Below, in pieces: positions 52,581-59,632 of a stretch of DNA of 64,000 nt. The notes under the pieces are model-generated. The model was not told the DNA's origin and did no database searches. It saw only the letters and a list, made by a program, of their open reading frames with translations. The position numbers and the translations under genes were made by a program. Where the stretch lies: contig NZ_VIRW01000005.1 of the NCBI RefSeq assembly GCF_009760905.1, forward strand, positions 62,001 through 126,000. The letters are read 5' to 3'. This DNA is from Chitinibacter sp. GC72. GTDB lineage: Bacteria; Pseudomonadota; Gammaproteobacteria; Burkholderiales; Chitinibacteraceae. The first letter of the stretch is position 1; each line of letters opens with the position of its first letter.

Positions 52581-53975
52581 GCGCTCGCCGAGCTGATCGC
52601 CGCCGATATTCGCAATGGTACGATACCGGCAGGCAGCAAATTGCCGTCGGTCCGCAAATTGCGCGCGCAACATCAGGTCAGCGCGTCAACGGTGTTTGAG
52701 GCCTATCACCGCCTGGAAGATCGCGGTCTGGTTCGCGCTCGCGAGCGCTCTGGTTATTTTGCGCTCGGTATCAAGCACGATGTGTTTGCCATGCCCAAGG
52801 CCAGCAGCGCCACGCCGCAACCGGCGCAAGTCGATATCAGCCAGTTAATTTTCAGCATCCTAGGCGCGGTGCAAGATCGCAATATTCTGCCGCTGGGCTC
52901 GGCTTTTCCTTCACCGAAACATTTCCCCTTACCACGCTTGGCCAAATCTTTGGCTAGCACCGCTCGCTTTATCGACCCGTGGGAAACCGTCGCCAGCCTG
53001 CCGCCCGGGCACTTGGCGCTACGCCAGCAAATTGCGCTGCGCTATTTGGGCTTGGGCATACCGCAAGCGCCGGAGAATATCATCATTACCAATGGCGCGC
53101 TCGAAGCGCTTAACCTTTGCCTCGCCGCCGTTGCGCAGCCCGGTGATTTAATCGCGATTGAATCGCCCGGCTTTTACGCGCCGCTGCAAGCGATTGAACG
53201 GCTGAAAATGCGCGCGCTCGAAATCCCTGTTTGTGCCAAAGAAGGGCTGGATTTAGACTCGCTGGAGGCGCTGCTGGCGCAACACCCGGTCAAAGCCTGC
53301 TGGTTTATGACCTCATTTCAAAACCCGATGGGCGTGAGCCTAAGCGAAGAAAAAAAGCAGCGGCTGGTGCACATGCTCAGTGCGCGGCAAATTCCGCTGA
53401 TCGAAGACGATGTGTATGGCGAGCTGTACTTTGGCACGCGCCAGCCGCTGCCAGCCAAAGCGTTTGATACGCAGGGCTGGGTAATGCATTGCAGCTCGTT
53501 TTCCAAAAGCCTCGCGCCCGGCTATCGCATCGGCTGGGTTTCGCCAGGCCGCTTTGCACGGCAAGTGGAGCAACTGAAATTAATGACGACGCTATCGGCC
53601 AGCGTCCCTGCGCAAGTGGCGATTGCCGACTACCTGCAAACCGGCGCGTACGATAAACACCTGCGCAAACTGCGCCACACGCTGGAATCGCAGCTGGTGC
53701 TGATGCTGGACGCGATCCGCCGCCATTTCCCATCCACCGTGCGCGTCTCGTGCCCTAGCGGCGGCTATTTTGTCTGGTTGGAATTTCCGAGCGGCTTTGA
53801 CACGCTGCGCCTACACCGCCAAGCCGCCGAACAAGGCATTAGCATCGCCCCCGGCCCGATCTTTTCCGCCAGCCGCCAATTTCAAAACTGCATGCGGCTG
53901 AATTTTGGCGGGCAGTGGAATGAAGATTTTGAAGAGGCAATGAAGACTTTGGGCCACTTGATTGCGGAGCAGTAG
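52566..53975 (+). CDS. MocR-type regulator (GntR helix-turn-helix fused to aminotransferase-like domain)
   Basis: MocR-family proteins are transcription factors that sense a metabolite through a PLP-binding domain. The 469-residue protein has an N-terminal winged helix (LIAADIRNGTIPAGSKLPSVRKLRAQHQVSASTVFEAYHRL split near residues 9-50) and a class I aminotransferase fold from about 110, with the PLP Lys in CSSFSKSLAPGYRIGW near 310 and a YGELYFG segment near 282. It begins MKRYEALAEL, in the third copy of a triplicated start region. The ligand and target genes are unknown. Confidence 0.9.
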   Translation: MKRYEALAELIAADIRNGTIPAGSKLPSVRKLRAQHQVSASTVFEAYHRLEDRGLVRARERSGYFALGIKHDVFAMPKASSATPQPAQVDISQLIFSILGAVQDRNILPLGSAFPSPKHFPLPRLAKSLASTARFIDPWETVASLPPGHLALRQQIALRYLGLGIPQAPENIIITNGALEALNLCLAAVAQPGDLIAIESPGFYAPLQAIERLKMRALEIPVCAKEGLDLDSLEALLAQHPVKACWFMTSFQNPMGVSLSEEKKQRLVHMLSARQIPLIEDDVYGELYFGTRQPLPAKAFDTQGWVMHCSSFSKSLAPGYRIGWVSPGRFARQVEQLKLMTTLSASVPAQVAIADYLQTGAYDKHLRKLRHTLESQLVLMLDAIRRHFPSTVRVSCPSGGYFVWLEFPSGFDTLRLHRQAAEQGISIAPGPIFSASRQFQNCMRLNFGGQWNEDFEEAMKTLGHLIAEQ

Positions 53976-54009
53976 GCGGCTAGCGACCCAATGCGGACAT
54001 ATAGATAGT

Positions 54010-54330
54010 TTAGTTAATTTGCTTTATCCAATCAGTAAACCACTCTACCGGCATTGAAATTAAATCCAAATATAATTTTTTCAATTGCTCTATAGGATAT
54101 GTATTTACAAGAAATAAATCCCATTGTGTATCTATTTCAGCAAGAATGGGGAGTAATTTTTCAATCTCCTCGGTGGCATCAATATCAATATATTGGCACC
54201 AAAATCTATCACACCTCTCGGCTATTTGTTTATGTGAAAATGGAGAACGAGCTGGGTTTTCACCCCACCAAAGCATTTTTAAAACAGACTCTCTAGTGAA
54301 TGGCAACTCTGTAGGCGAAATAATATCCAT
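54010..54330 (-). CDS. Hypothetical protein (106 residues), AT-rich orphan
   Basis: The function is not recognised. The small, soluble, acidic protein is rich in Trp, Ile and Glu (VLKMLWWGENPARSPF near 17-32, CDRFWCQYIDIDATEEIEKLLP near 40-61) and has no signal peptide or membrane helix. A GGAATCC stretch lies before the ATG but is not strong. Base composition is clearly lower in GC than the neighbours, suggesting acquisition. Size and compact shape would fit an immunity protein, but no toxin is adjacent. It lies 159 bp from the next AT-rich gene. Confidence 0.6.
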   Translation of the reverse strand: MDIISPTELPFTRESVLKMLWWGENPARSPFSHKQIAERCDRFWCQYIDIDATEEIEKLLPILAEIDTQWDLFLVNTYPIEQLKKLYLDLISMPVEWFTDWIKQIN

Positions 54331-54489
54331 AGGGATTCCAAGTTTAAATATTTCAACCGTTTATGGCTGCTAGCTGACTTGAGCTGCTGCACTCGACCCA
54401 AAGCTGTCAAGGGTGTGAAACGCGGAGCGTTGCGCATCATTTCCTTGTTCTATCCCGCGTGCGCACGGCGTACCCACAAGGCTACAAAG
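54331..54489. other. Spacer between the two AT-rich orphan genes
   Basis: This 159-bp spacer is less AT-rich than the flanking genes and holds CCGCGTGCGCACGG, a near-palindrome, followed by ACCCACAAGGCTACAAA. The twelve bases CAAGGCTACAAA also occur just before the HINT gene (20983-20995). No gene or clear terminator is seen. Confidence 0.3.
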
Positions 54490-54861
54490 CTAAGATTTGA
54501 ATTCTCCATTAATGGGAGCGCTACAACGTATAAATGAATATCCATTTTGGATGTTGTTTAGAATTGCCTGAATTGACCATTCAAGCTCATCCTGATTGCA
54601 GGTGTATTCTTTGATTGTTCCGTATTTATTGTATTGAGAAATATTAAAACCATCTTCAATATCATTAAACCATATCACTAAATTTCCAATAATACCGACT
54701 ACCCAAAAGCCACCGCCCATCTCGCCATAAGGCGACTGACTCCATTTCTCTGGTGTTATTTTTAGCAACTCCCACACCCGACATTGCTCTGCATTCATTC
54801 GGGCTTCAGATGCCAAAATCATATCCCATAATTCAATGTCACTAAGAGGTTTCCACTCCAC
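54490..54861 (-). CDS. Hypothetical protein (123 residues), AT-rich orphan, possible immunity-like protein
   Basis: The function is not recognised with certainty. The GTG start at 54861 is preferred because AGGGG lies seven bases before it; a GTG 11 codons upstream has no such site. The product begins VEWKPLSDIELWDMI and contains WELLKITPEKWSQSPYGEMG near 35-54, a hydrophobic strand GGFWVVGIIGNLVIWFNDIEDGF near 54-76 and EYTCNQDELEWSIQAILNNI near 87-106. The GGFWVV...NDIEDGF pattern resembles proteins of unknown function found scattered next to secretion-toxin islands, from memory. No toxin is adjacent. AT-rich composition suggests transfer. Confidence 0.62.
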   Translation of the reverse strand: MEWKPLSDIELWDMILASEARMNAEQCRVWELLKITPEKWSQSPYGEMGGGFWVVGIIGNLVIWFNDIEDGFNISQYNKYGTIKEYTCNQDELEWSIQAILNNIQNGYSFIRCSAPINGEFKS

Positions 54862-55101
54862 TTCATTACCCCTAAATACTCTCTGTTTTTCCACTGCTTT
54901 TTGAAAAAAATAGTTCCGCTCTTGGCCGACTCCAGCCGTCTGCCTAGTTTACCGTATTCGTCGCTTCGAGCACTTGTTGCTTGCCCAACGCGTTGTAGCT
55001 GCGCCCAAAGCATTCAGCCATTTTGCACAACAGCATCAAAACTCTTCGCCGCACACTATCTGGCTTGCTCGTATCATTTTACAAACGATACGGAGCTTCT
55101 T

Positions 55102-55917
55102 ATGCGCAAATTTCGCAGTTTATTTATTAGTCATGGCGCGCCATCGACGGTGATTGATGATATCCCGGCGCGCCATTTTCTGGAGCAATTGGGCCAAACC
55201 ATGCCGCGCCCGCGCGCGATTGTGCTGATCTCGGCGCACAATATCGCCCGCAAAACCGTGGTGGGCACGGCGGTGCAATGGCAGGAGTGGCATGATTTTG
55301 GCGGCTTTGCGCCCGAGCTGTACCAGATGCAATATCGTCCGAGCGGTGCACCCGAGCTGGCGCTGCAGATTGCCCAAGCTTTGGTGGCAGACGGGCAAGA
55401 TGTGGCGATTAGCGATGATACTGCGCTCGATCATGGTGCTTGGGTGCCGCTCAAACTGATCTACCCACAAGCCGATGTGCCGCTGGTGACGATTTCGCTG
55501 TCGCATACGATGGACAACGCTGCACATTGGGCGCTGGGCGAAAGGCTAGGACAAATTTTACCTGACGATGTGTTGCTGATGACATCGGGCAGCATTACGC
55601 ACAATCTACGTGATGCATTTAGTCGGATGCAAAATGCGGTGGGTGAATATACGGTAGAGCAGTATGCGTCTGAATTCATTGCTGATAGCTACCTAGCACT
55701 CAATACCCAGGGTAAGGCCTTCTGGCTTGACTGGCAAAATCGGCTGCGCCATGCGCATCGTGCGCATCCAACACCCGAGCATTTTCTGCCGCTACTGATC
55801 GCCCGCGCGGCGGCAGGGATGGAGGGTGAAGCACCTAGCGTCACGCCGCTGCACCAGAGTATTGAATTAGGCGTGCTGGGGATGGATGTGATTGGTTTGA
55901 ATTGGGGCCCGCATTGA
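55102..55917 (+). CDS. ygiD: DODA-type extradiol dioxygenase family protein (YgiD-like)
   Basis: YgiD-type enzymes cleave catecholic rings such as DOPA and belong to the LigB/DODA superfamily. The start at 55102 (MRKFRSLFISHGAP) is set by CGGAG eight bases before it, giving 271 residues. Metal-ligand histidines are visible in FISHGAPS near 8-15, LISAHNIARKT near 45 and LDHGAWVPLKLIYP near 117-130; a further His lies in SLSHTMD near 141. The native substrate in bacteria is unclear. It lies after the AT-rich islet and reads toward the small peptide gene on the other strand. Confidence 0.9.
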   Translation: MRKFRSLFISHGAPSTVIDDIPARHFLEQLGQTMPRPRAIVLISAHNIARKTVVGTAVQWQEWHDFGGFAPELYQMQYRPSGAPELALQIAQALVADGQDVAISDDTALDHGAWVPLKLIYPQADVPLVTISLSHTMDNAAHWALGERLGQILPDDVLLMTSGSITHNLRDAFSRMQNAVGEYTVEQYASEFIADSYLALNTQGKAFWLDWQNRLRHAHRAHPTPEHFLPLLIARAAAGMEGEAPSVTPLHQSIELGVLGMDVIGLNWGPH

Positions 55918-56028
55918 AATTCGCAGTGAAGTATTGCGCGATGTCGTTTTGATTGGCTCATGGTTCTGTCTTCTAAATAGAACATTCAGGCAATGCTAAG
56001 TTCACCCGCACTTTATGCGTAACAACAA

Positions 56029-56054
56029 AAAGCCCACGTCTTTGCGTGGGCTTT
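56029..56054 (-). terminator. Terminator of the 57-residue membrane peptide gene
   Basis: AAAGCCCACG and CGTGGGCTTT form a perfect 10-bp stem with a six-base loop. On the minus strand it is followed by TTG and more T's (TTTTTGTTGTT), which fits termination of the small gene 15 bp upstream. Confidence 0.85.
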
Positions 56055-56069
56055 AAAGCTGAAGAAGCA

Positions 56070-56243
56070 TCACTTATTTCGATTTACAATTTTCAACACA
56101 ATATAACCAAATAAGGCCAAGCCTATAATACGGCCAATTGAACCCGCAGTATCAACAGCCGTACCGTTTTCGGCTGCGGCCATGCTGAAGGCTGAAACCA
56201 TAGCCAAACAGCTTGCAAGTGCGATTTGTTGTAACTTGTTCAT
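56070..56243 (-). CDS. Small membrane/exported peptide (57 residues)
   Basis: The function is unknown. The ORF begins at an ATG preceded by TTAAGGAAAAG, a strong ribosome-binding site, and ends just before a terminator. The product has an N-terminal signal-like segment (MNKLQQIALASCLAMVSAFSMAAAEN, possible cleavage after AAA, with a Cys at residue 12 but no clear lipobox), then a short linker, and one membrane helix IGRIIGLALFGYIVLK near 37-52, ending NRNK. This arrangement (signal plus helix plus short basic tail) is typical of small inner-membrane peptides. The ribosome-binding site and terminator make a real gene likely. Confidence 0.68.
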   Translation of the reverse strand: MNKLQQIALASCLAMVSAFSMAAAENGTAVDTAGSIGRIIGLALFGYIVLKIVNRNK

Positions 56244-56457
56244 TACTTTTCCTTAAGTTGAATTAGGGTTTTTAACTTACTCCAAACTATCAGAAGTAAG
56301 GAGAAAATAACTGAGCCAGGTATGTTAATGCAACATTCATTTAGCGCATTTGCTGGCGCAGCTTCTCGTCTTCGGTGCGCAAATCCCTGTGGGATTTTCA
56401 CACCCTACAATTGGCTGGCTGCTACAATCGCCGTCTGAATTTTTTGCGGCGCGTGCC
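56244..56457. other. Intergenic region before the DinG-family helicase gene
   Basis: These 214 bp hold no gene on either strand. On the minus strand TTGCAT and TATTTT, 18 bp apart (56300-56332), could be the promoter of the 57-residue peptide. On the plus strand TACAAT at 56422-56427 could be the -10 box of the helicase. Confidence 0.35.
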
Positions 56458-58437
56458 ATGACTCTTGAAGAAGCCTTTGCCAACGATGGCCCGTTTTCTG
56501 TGGCTTTTCCCGGCTATAAATTGCGCCAGCCGCAGCTGGAAATGGCGCAGGCGGTGGCCAAGGCGATTGACGGGCACGGCCAGCTGATTGCCGAGGCGGG
56601 GACGGGCACAGGCAAGACTTTTGCCTATCTGGTGCCCGCCTTGCTCTCGGGCGGTAAAACCATTGTGTCAACCGGGACGAAAACGCTGCAGGATCAGCTA
56701 TTTAAGCGCGATATTCCCAGCGTGCGCGATGTGCTGAAAGTGCCGGTGACGGTGGCGCTACTGAAAGGGCGTTCCAACTACGTTTGCCACTATCACCTCG
56801 AGCGCGCCGAGCATGAAGGCCGCTTTATGCGCCGCGAGGACGTCGTCGATCTGCAAAAGGTCAAACGCTACGCGGCCAGCACGCAATCTGGCGATAAGGC
56901 GCAATGCCAAGGCGTGCCGGAAGATGCGCCGATCTGGTCGCATGTGACCAGTACGCGCGATAATTGCCTGGGGCAGGATTGCCCGAGCCACAAAGAATGC
57001 TTCGTCCTTAAAGCGCGGCGCGAGGCACAGGAAGCTGATGTGGTGGTGGTGAATCACCATCTGTTTTTTGCCGACGTCTGGCTGCGTGACGAAGGCGCGG
57101 GTGAATTGCTGCCCGCCTGCAATACAGTGATTTTTGACGAGGCACACCAGCTGCCCGAAGTGGCCAGCCTGTTTTTTGGCGATACGCTGACTAGCGGTCA
57201 GGTGGTCGAAATCGCCCGCGATGCCCGCGCCGAAGCGCTGGTGGTGGCGAAAGATTTTATCGAATTACCCAATGCCGCCGAGGCGCTGGAAAAAGCCGCC
57301 AAAGACGTACGCCTCGTTTTCAAAGAGCAATTACGCCTACCACAGCATGAATTGAAAGAGCGCTTTGGCGAGTTTTTCACCCAGTTAGCGGTGATGCAGG
57401 ACAAACTGAAAACCGTTGCGCAATTGCTGGCCAAGCAGGCCGAGCGTGCCGAAGGGCTGGAAAAATGCCAGCAGCGCGCCAGTGAAATGCTCACCTTGCT
57501 CGACCATTGGCTGGAAGAAGACAGCAAGGAAACCGTGCATTGGATCGACGTGACGCAACACAGCTTTTTGCTGCACGTGACGCCACTGAATATCGCCGAT
57601 CTATTCCAAAAACAAATCAATATGAACCCGCGCGCGTGGATTTTCGCTTCGGCGACGCTGGCAGTGAATAATCAATTTACGCATTTCCAGCACGAACTGG
57701 GCTTATGGAAAGCCGAGACGGCAACGTGGGATAGCCCCTTCGATTACAAGCAGCAGGCGGTACTGTATGTGCCGCAAGACATGCCCAATCCAAATACGCC
57801 GGGCTATACCCATGCCGTCGTTGAAAAAGCGTGGCCGCTATTGCAATCGACGCAAGGCCATGCGTTTTTGCTGTTTACCAGCCTGAAAGCGATGCGCGAG
57901 GCGCATGAGCTGGTGCTGGAAAAACTCAAAGAGGCCAATCTGGATTGGCCGGTGTTTTTGCAAGGCACCACCTCGAGGACGGAATTATTGGAGCAATTCC
58001 GCCGTGCGCCAAACGCAATTCTGGTCGCCAGCCAGACGTTCTGGGAGGGTATCGACGTGCGCGGCGAGCAATTGTCGCTCGTCGTGATCGACAAGCTACC
58101 GTTTTCGCCGCCCGATGATCCGGTGCTCTCGGCCAGAATGGAGCAGATCACCAAGGCCGGGCGCAGCCCGTTTATGGATTATCAATTGCCCAATGCGACG
58201 ATTACGCTCAAGCAGGGCGCGGGGCGGCTGATTCGTGATGAAACTGATATTGGGATCTTGATGATTGCGGATACGCGCTTAGTCGAGAAACAATACGGCA
58301 AAATGATCTGGAAGAGTCTGCCGCCGATGTTTCGCTCGCGCGAATTGGCCAATGTGCAGAAATTTTATGCCGTCAAGCAGGCGGAAAAACTGCAGCAGCG
58401 CAGCAGCGAGCAGGCCGCTGATAGCGTAACTGATTAA
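56458..58437 (+). CDS. ATP-dependent DNA helicase, DinG/YoaA family
   Basis: This is an iron-sulfur superfamily 2 helicase that unwinds DNA with 5'-3' polarity. The start at 56458 (MTLEEAFAND) gives 659 residues; a longer frame to 56350 lacks any family similarity. It has Walker A AEAGTGTGKTFAYLVPALL near 48-66, Fe-S cysteines (YVCHYH near 104, DNCLGQDCPSHKECF near 166-180), the DEAH box VIFDEAHQLPEV near 215, motif V/VI VASQTFWEGIDVRGEQL near 556 and QGAGRLIRD near 620. Length fits YoaA rather than the 716-residue DinG of E. coli. A role in DNA repair is inferred. Confidence 0.9.
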   Translation: MTLEEAFANDGPFSVAFPGYKLRQPQLEMAQAVAKAIDGHGQLIAEAGTGTGKTFAYLVPALLSGGKTIVSTGTKTLQDQLFKRDIPSVRDVLKVPVTVALLKGRSNYVCHYHLERAEHEGRFMRREDVVDLQKVKRYAASTQSGDKAQCQGVPEDAPIWSHVTSTRDNCLGQDCPSHKECFVLKARREAQEADVVVVNHHLFFADVWLRDEGAGELLPACNTVIFDEAHQLPEVASLFFGDTLTSGQVVEIARDARAEALVVAKDFIELPNAAEALEKAAKDVRLVFKEQLRLPQHELKERFGEFFTQLAVMQDKLKTVAQLLAKQAERAEGLEKCQQRASEMLTLLDHWLEEDSKETVHWIDVTQHSFLLHVTPLNIADLFQKQINMNPRAWIFASATLAVNNQFTHFQHELGLWKAETATWDSPFDYKQQAVLYVPQDMPNPNTPGYTHAVVEKAWPLLQSTQGHAFLLFTSLKAMREAHELVLEKLKEANLDWPVFLQGTTSRTELLEQFRRAPNAILVASQTFWEGIDVRGEQLSLVVIDKLPFSPPDDPVLSARMEQITKAGRSPFMDYQLPNATITLKQGAGRLIRDETDIGILMIADTRLVEKQYGKMIWKSLPPMFRSRELANVQKFYAVKQAEKLQQRSSEQAADSVTD

Positions 58438-58456
58438 ATCAATCTGGATGTAGAAA

Positions 58457-59512
58457 GTGGCGACCAAACCCCCCGCAAAGCGCAAACCATCGGTAAAACC
58501 ATCCACAAAACCGGCCCCGTCAACCTGGGGGCGGCTACTGGGCTTTGCCCTGCTGATCCTGACGGTGAGCGTGGCAGCGGCCGGATTCTGGTTTTACAGC
58601 TGGGCCAGCGAGCCGCAAGCCAAACCTGCCGCGGGTGCCGTGGTGCTGCAGGCGGGCAGCGTGCAAGCTTTGGCGAATCAGCTCAAAGAGCAGGGCGCGA
58701 TTGATTCGCCCACCTTGTTTGTCTGGCTCGCCCGCATCAGCGGCAAGGATACGCAGCTTAAAGCCGGGCGCTATCGCATTAGCGCCGATATTTCGCCGTG
58801 GGTTTTATTGCGCAAGCTCGCCAAAGGTGACACCGACGAGTTAATGGTGACGATTGTCGAGGGCTGGAATTGGCGCGATGTGCGCCGTGCGCTAAATACG
58901 CATCCGCAGCTGAAACATGATAGCGCCAAGCTCAGCGACGCCGAAATTCTGGCGCAACTGGGTATTACGGCCAGCTCGCCCGAGGGGCTGTTTTTTCCGG
59001 AAACATATCAGATCGAGGCGGGCAGCTCGGATTTGAAACTGCTGGCGCGCGCTCACCGCCTGCTGCAAAAAAAACTGGATGAAGCGTGGGCGGCACGCAA
59101 AGAAGGCTTGCCGCTGCAAGATCCCTACGAGGTTTTGATACTGGCCTCCTTGGTGGAAAAAGAAACCGGCCGCGCCAGTGACAGGCCGCTGGTGGCGGGT
59201 GTATTTATCAACCGACTCAAGCTGGGCATGCGCCTGCAGACTGATCCGGCCGTCGTCTATGGCGTAGGCGAGGCGTTTGACGGCGATATCACCAAAGCGC
59301 ATCTGCGCACCGATACGCCGTATAACACTTACACGCGCCATGGCCTAACACCAACGCCGATTGCCATGGTGGGCGAAGCCGCCCTGCGCGCAGCGGTGCA
59401 ACCAGCAGATACCTCTGCCCTGTATTTCGTTGCGCGCGGCGATGGATCTAGCCAATTTTCGAATACCCTCGATGAACATAATGCAGCAGTGAGGAAGTAT
59501 TTGCGGCGCTAA
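58457..59512 (+). CDS. mltG: Endolytic murein transglycosylase MltG
   Basis: MltG cuts nascent glycan strands at the inner membrane and sets their length. The 351-residue protein starts with GTG, has a cytoplasmic Lys/Pro-rich leader, a single helix (about residues 30-50, LGFALLILTVSVAAAGFWFY), a LysM-like middle region with LQAGSVQALANQLKEQGAIDS near 62-82, and the YceG catalytic domain with the active-site Glu in LASLVEKETGRASDR near 222-236 and RLQTDPAVVYGVGEAFDG near 252. It lies 19 bp after the helicase gene. Length is normal. Confidence 0.92.
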   Translation: MATKPPAKRKPSVKPSTKPAPSTWGRLLGFALLILTVSVAAAGFWFYSWASEPQAKPAAGAVVLQAGSVQALANQLKEQGAIDSPTLFVWLARISGKDTQLKAGRYRISADISPWVLLRKLAKGDTDELMVTIVEGWNWRDVRRALNTHPQLKHDSAKLSDAEILAQLGITASSPEGLFFPETYQIEAGSSDLKLLARAHRLLQKKLDEAWAARKEGLPLQDPYEVLILASLVEKETGRASDRPLVAGVFINRLKLGMRLQTDPAVVYGVGEAFDGDITKAHLRTDTPYNTYTRHGLTPTPIAMVGEAALRAAVQPADTSALYFVARGDGSSQFSNTLDEHNAAVRKYLRR

Positions 59513-59632
59513 ATGCTGGAACTGTTCACGGTTCAGAATGGCTGGCGCTCATCAAATCGTAATATTTTTGACGATTTCCTGTCACATTCCGGCTTTAGAG
59601 TAGCGCTTTTTTACCGCCAAGGCATAAAGCGC

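Noticed and set aside
54901-55101. N-terminal extension of the DODA-type gene by 67 codons
   Set aside because: The extension is Cys/Ser-rich and unlike the family; the ATG at 55102 has a CGGAG site and the conserved FISHGAP start.
56350-56457. Longer start of the DinG-family helicase
   Set aside because: The extra 36 residues carry no family pattern and include a likely -10 box; the ATG at 56458 matches the family start.
59560-59610. Possible Pho box before the PhoX-like gene
   Set aside because: CTGTCAC near 59579 resembles one half-site, but the second half-site at 11-bp spacing is poor (TTTGACG), so it is not called.
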